A stretch of DNA of 64,000 bases from Gemmatimonadota bacterium (lineage in GTDB: Bacteria > Gemmatimonadota > Gemmatimonadetes > Gemmatimonadales > GWC2-71-9), in NCBI GenBank assembly GCA_016713435.1, contig JADJPD010000001.1, positions 124,001 through 188,000 of the forward strand, written 5' to 3'. This document shows positions 1-8,947 of this stretch, piece by piece. Every line of letters begins with the position of its first letter. The first letter of the stretch is position 1. The translations under genes were made by a program, and so were the position numbers. The notes below the pieces were generated by a model. That model was not told the origin of the DNA. It searched no databases and saw only the letters and a list, made by a program, of their open reading frames with translations.

Positions 1-1016
1 CCACCAACGCCAACCTCTTCGTGATCTACCTGGGCCAGTTCTGGCCCGGCGCGGCGGGACCGGTGGCGTCCCGCGTGGTGCTCGCGCTCGTGATCATCCC
101 GCTGGCGTTCGCCAACGTGCGGGGTGTGCGCGGCGGGGCCCGGGTGAGCACGGTGCTGCTCATCGTCAAGCTGCTGCCGCTCGCCACCTTCGCGCTGATG
201 GGACTGGCGCTGGCGGTGCCGCATCCGGTGGCGCACCCCGCCGCGCCCGTGCCGGGCCTCCACGACTGGCTCGACGTCATCCTCATCCTGATGTTCGCCT
301 ACGGCGGCTTCGAGGCGGCCCTGGTCCCGCTCGCCGAGGCCAAGGCACCCCAGCGCGACGCGCCCTTTGCCCTGGGGTCACGCTACTCACCTGCGCCTTC
401 CTGTATGGCAGCGCGCAGCTCGTGGTGAACGCCGCCCTCCCCCGACCCCGCCGCCGGCGATCGCCCGCTCGCCGCCGCCGCCGGCGCCTTCCTCGGCCCG
501 GCGGGCGCCTCGCTGCTGGCGCTGGCCGCCCTCGTCTCGGTCACCGGCTACCTGGCCGGCGCGATGGTGAACGTCCCCCGCCTCACCTTCGCCATGGCTG
601 AACAGGGTGACCTCCCCGCAGCCTTCGCCCGGGTGCACCCGGTGCACCGGACGCCCTGGCTTTCCATCCTCATTTTCGCCGCGCTGGTGTGGTGCCTCGC
701 CGCGTCGAGCGGCTTCCTGCAGAACCTCACCCTCTCCGCCGTCTCGCGCCTCTTCACGTACGGCCTCGTCTCCGCGGCGCTCCCCGTCCTGCGCCGGCGC
801 GAGCAACAAGACCCCGGCCTGCCCGCCGCCACGCTCCGGCTCCCCGCCGGCCCGCTCGTCGCCCTGCTCGGCTTCCTCACCTCCGGCCTGCTGGCCACCC
901 GCATGAGCGGCCGGGAGCTGGTGGTGATGAGCGTAGTGCTGCTGCTCGGCCTCCTTCACTGGTATCTCCTCACCCGTCCCAGCGGCAAAGCCCGGCTCCC
1001 CCGTCCGGCGGAGTGA
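1..1016 (+). CDS. APC-family amino acid permease, 3' part, two compensating frameshifts
   Basis: Inner-membrane amino acid/polyamine transporter of the APC superfamily. The start lies before the window, and the readable frame begins at base 3. Hydrophobic helices alternate with short polar loops. The segment ALVPLAEAK in the first part and the helix LAALVSVTGYLAGAMVN in the second are typical of APC permeases. The frame breaks near base 377 (one base short in a GGGG run) and is restored near 440 (one base extra in a CCCCC run). The stretch between them, read in the shifted frame, continues the protein (GVTLLTCAFLYGSAQLVVNA). Both breaks are in homopolymers, so sequence error is more likely than a true pseudogene. 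Substrate cannot be told. It ends with TGA at 1014-1016. Confidence 0.8.
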
Positions 1017-1082
1017 GCATGTGGCCGGCCCCGGCGTCGTCCTCAGGGCGTTCCCTCGCGTGGACGTCCTCGAGGAGCCGTC

Positions 1083-1496
1083 ATGTGTCGCCGCGCCCGC
1101 CTCGCCCGCTGCCTGCTCCCGGCCCTGCTCGGCTGCACCGAGCCCTCCCTCCTCCCACCGACGGGTGAGGCATTCAGTCCCCCCGCCACCTATGCGGCCT
1201 GGTGGCAGGCCACCGAAGGGTGCAGCGGGCGCACCGGCCGGTTCGCGCGACTGGCGTGGGTCCGCGTCCCGTCCGATGCGCAGGGCCTCTTCACCTGGGA
1301 CGGCAAGCGCGTGGCCGGCCTCTGGCACGCCCCGCACACCATCTACCTGTCGGACAAGCTCGTCGACCACGAAGCGCTGGTCCGCCACGAGATGCTGCAC
1401 GACCTGCTCCAGCGCGGCAGCCACCCGGACACCCCGTTCGTGAGTCCCTGCAACCTCCGCTGGCCCGTGCTCATCCCGCTCGACTCCACTCCCTGA
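1083..1496 (+). CDS. Small lipoprotein with an HExxH motif
   Basis: The protein has 137 residues. It starts MCRRARLARCLLPALLGC, a short signal peptide with a lipobox (ALLG-C18), so it is probably anchored in the envelope. The C-terminal half contains VRHEMLHDLL around residues 103-112. This is an HExxH zinc-binding pattern of the kind seen in gluzincin-type peptidases, but no third ligand is obvious and the protein is very short for a protease. GAGGAG seven bases before the ATG is a good ribosome binding site. The gene stands alone between the permease and a bidirectional terminator. Family not recognised. The peptidase role is only suggested by the motif. Confidence 0.7.
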   Translation: MCRRARLARCLLPALLGCTEPSLLPPTGEAFSPPATYAAWWQATEGCSGRTGRFARLAWVRVPSDAQGLFTWDGKRVAGLWHAPHTIYLSDKLVDHEALVRHEMLHDLLQRGSHPDTPFVSPCNLRWPVLIPLDSTP

Positions 1497-1502
1497 AACG
1501 CG

Positions 1503-1537
1503 ACGCTCCCCGGCACCAGGACGGTGCCGGGGAGCGT
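1503..1537. terminator. Bidirectional hairpin terminator
   Basis: Perfect 15-bp stem (1503-1517 with 1523-1537) and a 5-base loop AGGAC. It lies between the convergent lipoprotein gene ending at 1496 and the YbjN-like gene ending at 1554. No long T-run follows on either strand, as is usual for hairpins in this genome. Confidence 0.7.
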
Positions 1538-1553
1538 GGAGCCGACGGGGGCG

Positions 1554-2003
1554 TCAGGTGCGGTCCACCGCCCGCTGCCCCCCGAAACGCTGGACGATCT
1601 TGTCGTCGCCGTCGTCGGCGGTGTTGGCCACCGCCATCACCGTCCACATGAGCTCGTCGGTGTCGAGCCCCTCACCCACGAGCGCGTGGGTGAACAGGAT
1701 GTCGTTGGTGCCGGGCTCCATCGCGTAGGCGCCGAAGCGCATGCCGAAGTTCTCCTCGAGCAGGTACTGCCGCAGCTCGGGCGTCGGCTCCGCCCCCGTC
1801 ACCACCCAGCTGAAGGCGCGCACCACCGTGAAGCGCTCGTTGATCGGATGCACTGACACCGTCACCCACGCCGAACCCGCCCGGATGTTGAACTGGGGGG
1901 CGGTGTCGTTGGCGCGCGCCTGCGCCCCGAACTGCTCCTTGAGGATCGTGGCGACCTTCTCGTACACCTTGGCCTGGTTTTCGTTCTGGAACTGCGGGGG
2001 CAT
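1554..2003 (-). CDS. YbjN-domain protein (type III chaperone-like fold)
   Basis: This is a 149-residue cytoplasmic protein starting MPPQFQNENQAKVYEKVATIL. The pattern of an N-terminal helix, a beta-strand 'NIRAGSAWVTVSVHPIN', a central VRAFSWVVTG and a C-terminal helix is that of the YbjN/sensory-transduction-regulator family. That family resembles type III secretion chaperones and has no established biochemical activity. The ATG at 2003 was chosen over upstream starts because GGAG precedes it and the upstream bases encode the tail of the Clp ATPase in another frame. It lies 22 bp downstream of the Clp gene on the same strand and is probably co-transcribed with it. Confidence 0.7.
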   Translation of the reverse strand: MPPQFQNENQAKVYEKVATILKEQFGAQARANDTAPQFNIRAGSAWVTVSVHPINERFTVVRAFSWVVTGAEPTPELRQYLLEENFGMRFGAYAMEPGTNDILFTHALVGEGLDTDELMWTVMAVANTADDGDDKIVQRFGGQRAVDRT

Positions 2004-2025
2004 CGGCTGCTCCGGATGAAGGTGG

Positions 2026-4206
2026 TCAGGGAACGGCTTCGACAACGAGGTCCGCCTGCTGGCGGCGCACCACATAGCGTGTGCCGGCCGGGTTGCCGCC
2101 CTGGTAGAGCGCGCGCACCAGCGCCGGGCTGATCTCGTGTTCCACCAGGTGCTCCACCGCGCGGGCATTGGCGTGCGCCTTCCACGCCCCCGCGAGCTAG
2201 GTGACGATCGACGCGTCCCAGTCGAGCGTCACCCCGTGCTCGCGGTGCCGCGCCGCCACCTCCGGCAGGAGCCGCGTGGTGATCCAGTCACTCCCGAGGG
2301 CCGACGTCGCCGGCGCCTCGTCGAACCAGAAGTCCACCGTGGCGGCCAGTTCCGGCCCCAGCCGCTCGGTCAGGTCCGGCTCCGGTTCGTCCCGGTCCGA
2401 AGCTGGGGCCGCGGCGGCAAACCCGATGGTCCCGATCTCCCGGTCCCGCGCCGCGCCGAGCGTCATGAGCACCACGGCATCGCTCAGGTAGATACGCCGC
2501 CCCTGGAAGTCCGTGATCACGCCCTGCGTGATGGCCGGCAGGAAGGCCGCGAGCACGGAAGGATGGCACCGGTCGATCCGGTCGCAGAGCACCACCGACC
2601 AGGGCATCTCGGCCAGCGCGTACAGCGCATGCCGGTCCTCGTAGCCCACGTACCCCGCCGGCGAGCCGAGCAGCGCGGTGAGGCTCGCATCATCCTGGAA
2701 CCGCGCAAAGTCGATCCGCACCACCCGCCGGGCATCGCCGTACAGCCCCTCCGCGATCACCTCGGCGAGCGCCGGCGCGTGCTCGTGCATCTCGCCACCC
2801 AGCGCCACCACCGCATTGGGACGCGCCGCGCGCAGGTCCAGCCCGCGGCTCGTCACCTCGAGGCGGCCTACCAGCCGCTCAGCCGAGTCGTCATCGAGGA
2901 GTTGCTCCTGCACCAGCCGGTCCCGGAGCGACGCCAGCCGTGCCCGCTCGAGCGACGGCAGCCCGAGCATCCGCTTCACCACCGCCTCGGCCTCCACCCG
3001 GGTCACCGCCGTGAGGCCGCGGCTCACCCCGTGCGCCACCGCCTGGTCCAGCAGGTCCACCGCCTTGTCGGGGAAATGGCGGTTGGGCATGAACTGCCGC
3101 GCCACCTCCACGATCCAGCGCAGGACCTCATCGCCCACGGTGAGGCCGCGGCCGCGCGTCAGGTCGTCCGGACCACCTTGAGCACCTCGAGGGTGCGCTC
3201 TGGCGTGAGTTCGGCGATGCGGACCGGCTGGAAACGGCGTTCCAAGGCCCGGTCGTGCTCGATGAAGCGGCGGTATTCCTCGTCCGTGGTGGCCCCGATG
3301 CAGGCAATCTCCCCGCGCGCCAGCGCCGGCTTGAGCATGCTCGAAAGGTCGCCCGTTCCCTCCCGGCCCCCCGCCCCCATGATGGCGTGCACCTCGTCGA
3401 TGAACAGCACGATCCCGTCCTGCTTGGCTTCGGCCAGGATGGCGCCCACCCGCTTGTCGGCTCACCCACGATCCCGGCCCCGGCCACCAGCGCCGACGGC
3501 TGGAGGCCGAAGAGCCGCACCCCTGCAGCGGCCCCGGCACCTGGCCCATCGCGATGCGCGCGGCGATGCCCTCGACGATGGCGGTCTTGCCCGTGCCCGC
3601 CGCGCCCACCAGCAGGGGGTTCCGCTTGGTGCGGCGGCAGAGCGTTTCGATGATGGTCTCGATCTCGGTGTCGCGCCCCACGCAGGAGGGGAGCTTCCCC
3701 TCGCGCGCGGCCTGCGTCAGGTCCCGGCCAAAGCGCTCCAGCGTGGGGGTGGGCTGCAGGGTGCGGATGCCGGCCAGCGCCGCGGCGGCCGGCGCATCGG
3801 GAGCCCGCTTGTCTGCCTCACCCGTCGGCGTGGGCGGCGCGGGTGACGTGGCGGCTGGGGGAGCCGTCACCTGGTAGGTCACCGGATGCCCGGAGGCCCG
3901 CAGCACGGCGGCGAGGATGTCCCGCTCACCCACCATCCCCTTCCCCAGCCCCCGGGCAATGGCCGAGGCCTCGCGCTCGAGACTGGAAGCGGGATACGGC
4001 TCGGCCCCCGGCGTTGCGGCGCGGGCCGACTGTTTGGCCGCCGCCAGGTCCAGTCCTGGGGAGAGCGTCGCCACCATGGGGGCATACCGCTCCAGGAAGA
4101 GCAGGAGCCAGTCGGGGAGCCCGGCGGCCGGACGGTCGCCGAATTCGCGGAGCAACCGGGCCGCCCCGGCGGTGAGGGGCAGGTCAGCAGGAGCTGGTGT
4201 CGTCAT
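2026..4206 (-). pseudogene. ClpA/ClpC-like AAA+ ATPase, interrupted by three 1-base deletions and a TAG; degenerate second ATPase domain
   Basis: About 727 codons long if repaired. The order is an N-terminal helical domain (residues 1-110), a linker, a first AAA+ domain and a second, degenerate AAA+ domain. D1 is intact in sequence: Walker A GAAGTGKT, Walker B GIVLFIDEVHAI, sensor IACIGATTDEEY and an arginine finger in ALERRFQPV. D2 keeps the fold signature (LGSPAGYVGYE, ITDFQGRRIYLSDAVVL). However, the Walker A lysine is gone (GGEMHEHAPALAEV where GPTGVGKT is expected) and Walker B reads VVLCDRIDRCHP instead of VVLLDEIEKAHP. D1 is split by three frame changes near 3530, 3460 and 3165, each one base short. 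TAG at 2197-2199 precedes a conserved in-frame tail (LAGAWKAHANARAVEHLVEHE) that ends at 2026. It may be a decaying gene or badly sequenced. Confidence 0.75.
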
Positions 4207-4322
4207 CGGTCTGGGGAGGCGGATGCGGGTTGGGGCGGCGGGCGCCGCCCCCGTGATTATTCATCGCCGAGCGGGAGCCCGCAACCACGCCCGGTTCGTG
4301 CTCCCGTACATCCCCCAAAGAC

Positions 4323-4354
4323 AGTGCGGCCCGGGGAGTGGCCCGGGCCGCACT
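4323..4354 (-). terminator. Terminator of tRNA-Asn
   Basis: Perfect 13-bp GC-rich stem (4323-4335 with 4342-4354) and a 6-base loop. It lies 24 bases past the 3' end of tRNA-Asn on the minus strand, followed by GTCTTTGG. Confidence 0.65.
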
Positions 4355-4377
4355 GGATTGCCGTCAACTTAGGAAAG

Positions 4378-4450
4378 CTCCCGAGGCAGGACTCGAACCT
4401 GCGACCCGCTGATTAACAGTCAGCTGCTCTACCAACTGAGCTACTCGGGA
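4378..4450 (-). tRNA. tRNA-Asn (GTT)
   Basis: This is a 73-nt cloverleaf. Acceptor TCCCGAG pairs with CTCGGGA, followed by discriminator G. The D-stem is GCTC/GAGC. Anticodon stem GCTGA/TCAGC encloses loop CTGTTAA, giving anticodon GTT. T-stem GCAGG/CCTGC has a TTCGAGT loop. CCA is not encoded. Confidence 0.97.
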
Positions 4451-4459
4451 AGGCGCGAG

Positions 4460-4488
4460 AGAATAGCCACACCTTCCCCGAAGTGCAA
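4460..4488 (-). promoter_or_regulatory. Sigma-70-type promoter of tRNA-Asn
   Basis: On the minus strand, TTGCAC (4488-4483) and TATTCT (4465-4460) are 17 bp apart. The -10 ends nine bases before the first base of the tRNA. Confidence 0.55.
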
Positions 4489-4674
4489 GCGAGAGTGCAG
4501 ACAAGACGTTTGAGAGACAGTGACAGTACAGCATAGAGTCTGCATAGCACCACTTACCCTGCCGTACCAGGCCGAACCTGCCGTTTCCGGCCCAAATGGC
4601 CCTCTGGGACCCCTTCCCCCGTCACTTTCGAGCGACACCCCCAAGCACAAATAAGAGTGGCACTTACACGATAA

Positions 4675-4718
4675 GTGAGCATGCGCTCGCATTAGATAAA
4701 TTGCGAGCGAGTGCTCAC
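4675..4718. repeat. Imperfect inverted repeat with AT-rich loop
   Basis: Arms 4675-4691 and 4702-4718 match at 14 of 17 positions (GTGAGCA..GCTCGCA type), with loop TTAGATAAAT. There is no T-run to suggest a terminator. It lies 134 bp upstream of holB and could be a protein-binding site or a structured RNA element. Confidence 0.55.
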
Positions 4719-4852
4719 ATTGATCAACCGTTGGAGCAAGCCAATTTCCCGTCCCATAGTCGGCTGCCCAAATGACACCTAAGTCAATGTGGAAAATGCC
4801 TTTACACGTTCGGGCAGTACCGGAAATGGCTCGCGCTCCTACCTTTTGCGCC

Positions 4853-5935
4853 ATGCCATTACTTCCCCTCGTTGGCCACGACGCGGCCAAGGCGCAGGTC
4901 CAGAAGAGCCTGGCCGAGGGGCGGCTCCCCCAGATGCTCCTGCTGGTGGGGCCGAGCGGGATCGGCAAGCAGAGGTTCGGGTTGTGGCTGGCGCAGGCGC
5001 TGTTCTGTGAGGGGGCCGACCGGCCGTGCGGCACGTGCCGTAGCTGTCTGCAGGTGGCAGGGCTCGCGCACCCGGATCTGCACTGGTTCATGCCGGTGCC
5101 CCGGCCCAAGGCCAGCGAGCCGGACAAGCAGGTGGAGGAGCTGGCGGAGGCGATTGGGGCGGTCATTGAGGAGCGGCGGAGCCAGCCGCTCTGGCAACCG
5201 GCGGACGGCCTGGCCGGGCATTTCGTGGCCACGGCCCGGCTGCTCCAGCGGCGGGCGGCGCTGACGCCGGTGCAGGGCAAGCGGAAGGTGTTCCTGGTGG
5301 CCGAGGCCGACCGGCTGGTGCCCCAGGAATCGAGCCCTGAGGCGGCCAATGCCCTCCTCAAGCTGCTCGAGGAGCCGCCGGCGGACAGCACCTTCCTGCT
5401 GACGGTGACGGATGCCAACCGGCTGCTGCCGACCATCCGCTCCCGGCTGATCCCGCTCCGGCTGGGCCGGCTGCATGATGGGGAGGTGGAGCGGTTCCTG
5501 GCGGACCATGCCGGGGCAAGCGGGATGGCACTGGGGCGGATGGTGAGCGCCGGGGAGGGCTCCATTGGCCGGGCGCTGGCCGCCGGGGACGACTCGGCCA
5601 AGGCCACCCGGGCGGTGGACGAGCTGCTGAAGGCGGTGACGAGTGGCCCCGCCGGCCGGGCGGAGCGGGCCCTCAAGCAGGGGCCGTGGGCGGCGCGCGG
5701 GGACTTCACCGCGATGCTGGATGCCCTCGCCGATACCCTGGCCGATGCGGCCCGGCAGGCCGCCGGGGGCCGGGCCCGGCGGCCGCTGCCCGAGGCGCTG
5801 AGCCGGCCGCATGCCGTGAGCGCGCTGGTGACGGCGCAGGAGAAGGTGGCCCGGGCGCGGGAGGCCGCGCAGGGCAACGTGAATCCCCAGCTCCTGCTCA
5901 TGGCGCTGGCGGACGACCTGGCGGAGGTGCTGTGA
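4853..5935 (+). CDS. holB: DNA polymerase III subunit delta'
   Basis: Clamp-loader subunit (360 residues) that helps load the beta clamp during replication. It opens MPLLPLVGHDAAKAQV. A P-loop-like GPSGIGKQ lies at residues 33-40. Four cysteines (C52, C59, C62, C65) form the zinc site. Further on, LVAEADRLVPQE, NALLKLLEEPP and PTIRSRLIPLRL (sensor/SRC region) identify the family. The ATG at 4853 fits the usual N-terminus. The longer in-frame start at 4772 would add an unlikely leader. There is no Shine-Dalgarno sequence, but TACCTT lies seven bases upstream, so the mRNA may be leaderless. The stop overlaps the moaC GTG (GTGTGA), so the two are translationally coupled. Confidence 0.9.
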   Translation: MPLLPLVGHDAAKAQVQKSLAEGRLPQMLLLVGPSGIGKQRFGLWLAQALFCEGADRPCGTCRSCLQVAGLAHPDLHWFMPVPRPKASEPDKQVEELAEAIGAVIEERRSQPLWQPADGLAGHFVATARLLQRRAALTPVQGKRKVFLVAEADRLVPQESSPEAANALLKLLEEPPADSTFLLTVTDANRLLPTIRSRLIPLRLGRLHDGEVERFLADHAGASGMALGRMVSAGEGSIGRALAAGDDSAKATRAVDELLKAVTSGPAGRAERALKQGPWAARGDFTAMLDALADTLADAARQAAGGRARRPLPEALSRPHAVSALVTAQEKVARAREAAQGNVNPQLLLMALADDLAEVL

Positions 5936-6408
5936 GCCTGAGCCACGTGGACGACAAGGGCCGGGCCCGCATGGTGGACGTGGGCGGCAAGCCCGTCACC
6001 CAGCGCACCGCGGTGGCCGAAGGCCAGGTGCGGATGAGCGCCGAGGCCTTTGCGCTGGTCCGGGAGAACGCCATCGCCAAGGGCGACGTGCTGCGGGTCG
6101 CGGAGGTGGCGGGCACGATGGGTGGCAAGCAGACGGGCACGCTGATCCCGCTGTGTCACCCGCTGGCGCTGGATGCGCTGACGGTGGAGTGCGAAGCGGA
6201 CGCCGAGCTTCCGGGCGTCCGGGTCAGGGCCTCGGCCGCGGTGACGAGCCGCACCGGGGTGGAGATGGAAGCGCTGACGGCGGTCGCGGTCGCTTGTCTC
6301 ACCGTCTACGACATGGTGAAGGCGGTGGATCGCGGAATGACCATCGACGGCATCCGCCTGGTCGCCAAGACCGGCGGTACCAAGGGTGACTGGGTGGCCG
6401 CGCGGTGA
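5932..6408 (+). CDS. moaC: Cyclic pyranopterin monophosphate synthase
   Basis: Converts 3',8-cH2GTP into cyclic pyranopterin monophosphate, the second step of molybdenum cofactor synthesis. The protein has 158 residues, the normal length. Family blocks are GTLIPLCHPLALDAL, RTGVEMEALTAVAVA and YDMVKAVDRGM, followed by KTGGTKGDW. The Asp and Lys of YDMVKA correspond to the catalytic pair known in Escherichia coli MoaC. The GTG start at 5932 overlaps the holB stop and gives the expected N-terminus SLSHVDDKGRARMVDV. No other molybdopterin gene is in the window. Confidence 0.93.
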   Translation: MSLSHVDDKGRARMVDVGGKPVTQRTAVAEGQVRMSAEAFALVRENAIAKGDVLRVAEVAGTMGGKQTGTLIPLCHPLALDALTVECEADAELPGVRVRASAAVTSRTGVEMEALTAVAVACLTVYDMVKAVDRGMTIDGIRLVAKTGGTKGDWVAAR

Positions 6409-6439
6409 GCGGGCCCGTCGCCCCTACTAGGGAGGTTGC

Positions 6440-7135
6440 ATGAGTATCGAAGAACCCGATCCGACCGGTCGCGCGGGGTGGACCCGGCGCCTGCTCGCCA
6501 AGGGCGCTGCCCTGCTCGTGGCCACGCTCATCGTGAGCGCCCTGGCCGGCTCGAGCGCGCGGGTGCGCGCCTCGAACGAGCCCGCGGCTCCCACGATCGG
6601 GATGGTGGCGGACGAGGTGCGGAACCTGGCCCGCCGGCTGGAAACCACCAAGGGGGAGCTCGCCATGGCGCGCGCCCAGGTGGATCGCGCCAACAACATC
6701 ATCCGCTACTCGAGCCAGTACCAGGTCCCGGCGGACCTCGCCGCGGCCATCTACGATATCGCCCTGAGCGAGGGGATCGACACGGACGTGGCGTTCCGCC
6801 TGGTGAAGGTGGAGAGCCAGTTCAAGCCCAAGGCCCTCTCGGGCAAGGGGGCCATCGGCTACGCGCAGGTGCAGCTCCCGACGGCGCGCTTCTACGAGCC
6901 CGGCCTGTCCGAGGAGCAGCTCTACCAGCGCGACGTGAACCTGCGCATCGGGTTCCGCTTCCTCCGCGACCTGCTGCGCCGCTACGATGGCGACTTCCAG
7001 CTCGCGCTCGTGGCCTACAACCGCGGCCCGGGCCGGGTGGAGGAGATCCTCCTCCAAGGCGGCGACCCCTCGAACGGCTACGCGGAAGCCGTGCTCAAGG
7101 GCACCCGCCACGCGCCGGGTGCCGTGGTCGAGTAA
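6440..7135 (+). CDS. Lytic transglycosylase (SLT domain)
   Basis: Membrane-anchored or periplasmic muramidase-type enzyme that cleaves peptidoglycan glycan strands. It has 231 residues: a cytoplasmic N-tail, one hydrophobic segment (about residues 19-38), a short coiled-coil-like linker and an SLT domain. The domain includes FRLVKVESQFKPKAL with the catalytic Glu, GAIGYAQVQLPTAR and LVAYNRGPGRV. A strong ribosome site (AGGGAGG) sits seven bases before the ATG. The gene ends 21 bp before a strong bidirectional hairpin. Confidence 0.88.
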   Translation: MSIEEPDPTGRAGWTRRLLAKGAALLVATLIVSALAGSSARVRASNEPAAPTIGMVADEVRNLARRLETTKGELAMARAQVDRANNIIRYSSQYQVPADLAAAIYDIALSEGIDTDVAFRLVKVESQFKPKALSGKGAIGYAQVQLPTARFYEPGLSEEQLYQRDVNLRIGFRFLRDLLRRYDGDFQLALVAYNRGPGRVEEILLQGGDPSNGYAEAVLKGTRHAPGAVVE

Positions 7136-7156
7136 GCAGCGCACCTCCTGAACGGC

Positions 7157-7193
7157 CGACGGGCCGCCTTCCTCCACGGAAGGCGGCCCGTCG
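7157..7193. terminator. Bidirectional terminator between two transglycosylase genes
   Basis: Perfect 16-bp stem (7157-7172 with 7178-7193) and loop TCCAC, between convergent genes ending at 7135 and 7211. Confidence 0.85.
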
Positions 7194-7210
7194 TGTCTGC
7201 AGGGGCCGTC

Positions 7211-8947
7211 TCAGCCCGGGATCTTGAGCCGGACGCCGGCCTTGAGGACGGTGCGCGGCGTCATCCCGTTGGCTTCCCGCAACGAGGCGATCGTCACGCC
7301 GTAGCGCGCCGCGATCGCGGTGAGCGTCTCGCCGCGGCGCACCAGGTGGGTGGCGGGGCGCTCGCCGGGAGCGGTGGTGCCGCTACGCGCCGGCGCCGGC
7401 GCCGCTTCGGGCCTCGGGGCGGCGGGAGCGGGCACGCGGATCACCTGGCCGGAGCGGATCATCGAGGTGCGGCCCAGGGCGTTGAGCGACCGGAGCCGCG
7501 TGACCGACGTGTTGTACTTCTCCGCAATGCCCGACAGCGTCTCGCCCGGGCGCACCCGGTAGCGGATGGTAGTGGAGGACGTGCCGCGGGCGGTGACCGT
7601 GCGCTCCGGCGCCGCGGGCACGTTGGGGACGAAGCTCGTGGGCACCACGAGCCGGGTGCCGATCTTGAGGCGCGTCATCCGCACGCCGGGGTTGGCGTCG
7701 GTCAGGAGCCGCGTGTTCACGCGGTACATCCGCGCGATGCTCGCCGCCGTCTGGCCCCGGGCCACCACGTGCTCGACGTAGTGCACCCGGTCGTTCTCCG
7801 GCAGCTCCGCGTAACGTGCTTCCACCAGCGCGCCCACGCCCGTGGGCAGGCGGACCACCGACGGGGTGCGGGGCGGCGTGACGGAGCGGAGGTAGTGCGG
7901 GTTGAGCTCGCGCAGGAACGCCACCGAGGTGTCGGCCAGCCGGGCGATGACGTCGAGGCCGGTGGCGTCGGGCACGATGATCGAGTCGTACGATACCGGC
8001 TGGATGTCCGTGAAGCGGACGAAACCGTACTTCTCCGGCTGCTTGGCGATCAGTGCCGCCGCGATGAGCTTCGGCACATAGTCCTTGGTTTCCCGGCGCA
8101 GGAAGCGGGTGTCGTAGAGGCGGAAGAAGGTGGCGTCCGCGTTCTCCTCCTCCTCCTCATCGTCGCCGTCGGGGAGGCGGCGGAGGCCGCGGCCCACCTT
8201 GCCGGCGCCGGCGTTGTAGGCCGCGGCGGCGAGGTACATGGAGCCGAAGCGGTCGCGCAGGTCGGCGAGGTGGCGCGCGGCCGCGTCGGTGGCGCGGACG
8301 AAGTCGCGCCGCTCGTCCACCCAGGTGTCCACGCGCAGGCCGTAGAGCTTGCCCGTCCCCTTCATGAACTGCCACATCCCCGTGGCGCGCGCGCGGCTCA
8401 CGGCGGAGTTCGAAAAGCCGCTCTCGATGAGCGCCAGGTACACCATGTCCTCGGGGACGTTGTACTCGCGCAGCTTGGCGCGGATCATGGGCTCGTAGCG
8501 CGGCATGCGCTGCAGCCAGATCTGGAAGCGCTCGCGCGCGGGCCCCTGGAAGAAGTCGAGGTAGTACTGCACCCGGGCGTGGTTGCCGTAGGTCTCGACG
8601 TCGATGTCGTAGGTGACCTCGGTGGCGGCGGCGTTGGCGCCGCCGGGGGCCTCGCTGTCGTCCGCGCCGGAGTCCTGCGGGGCGGGGTGGGCCTCGGCGA
8701 GGCGCTCGAGCATCGCGGCGTCGGCCGCGGAGTCGGCGGTCTCGGCCCGGGCGGTGTCCGTCACCGGGGGCGGCGTGTCCACGGCGGCGGCCCCGGCCCC
8801 GAGCGCCACGACGGGCGTGGATGCCGGCGACACGGCCTCGGCGACGGGGGCGGGCGGTGTGGGGGACTGAGGAGCGGGCGTGGGGGCCGGACGCGCGCCG
8901 CCGCAGGCGGCAACCAACAGCAGGGAACCGAAGCCGAGACGCTTCAT
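7211..8947 (-). CDS. Membrane-bound lytic transglycosylase D-like lipoprotein with three LysM repeats
   Basis: Peptidoglycan-cleaving enzyme of 578 residues. A lipoprotein signal (LLLVAAC-GG) is followed by a Pro/Ala-rich linker to about residue 110. The SLT domain carries YLALIESGFSNSAVS with the catalytic Glu, ATGMWQFMKGTGKLYGL and YLAAAAYNAGAGKV. A region of the MltD type follows. Three C-terminal LysM modules bind glycan (YVEHVVARGQTAASIA, YRVRPGETLSGIAEKY, HLVRRGETLTAIAARY). An acidic insert of Asp/Glu residues follows the SLT core. Domain order matches MltD. The protein is probably an outer-membrane lipoprotein. Confidence 0.92.
   Translation of the reverse strand: MKRLGFGSLLLVAACGGARPAPTPAPQSPTPPAPVAEAVSPASTPVVALGAGAAAVDTPPPVTDTARAETADSAADAAMLERLAEAHPAPQDSGADDSEAPGGANAAATEVTYDIDVETYGNHARVQYYLDFFQGPARERFQIWLQRMPRYEPMIRAKLREYNVPEDMVYLALIESGFSNSAVSRARATGMWQFMKGTGKLYGLRVDTWVDERRDFVRATDAAARHLADLRDRFGSMYLAAAAYNAGAGKVGRGLRRLPDGDDEEEEENADATFFRLYDTRFLRRETKDYVPKLIAAALIAKQPEKYGFVRFTDIQPVSYDSIIVPDATGLDVIARLADTSVAFLRELNPHYLRSVTPPRTPSVVRLPTGVGALVEARYAELPENDRVHYVEHVVARGQTAASIARMYRVNTRLLTDANPGVRMTRLKIGTRLVVPTSFVPNVPAAPERTVTARGTSSTTIRYRVRPGETLSGIAEKYNTSVTRLRSLNALGRTSMIRSGQVIRVPAPAAPRPEAAPAPARSGTTAPGERPATHLVRRGETLTAIAARYGVTIASLREANGMTPRTVLKAGVRLKIPG

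Larger units (their letters stand above)
4451..4852. other. A+T-richer intergenic region without a recognisable gene
   Basis: The 400 bases between tRNA-Asn and holB are clearly lower in GC than the flanks. The open frames here have no coding character. It holds the tRNA promoter, an imperfect inverted repeat (4675-4718) and the proposed holB -10 (TACCTT, 4840-4845). Nothing else could be assigned. Confidence 0.6.

Noticed and set aside
4378..4450. tRNA-Asn as an integration site of a mobile element
   Set aside because: No integrase, no direct repeat of the tRNA 3' end and no other mobile gene were seen on either side.
4441..6159. Minus-strand open frame of 572 codons across tRNA-Asn and holB
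   Set aside because: It crosses a tRNA and the antisense of holB-moaC, with Ser/Arg/Ala-rich shadow composition.
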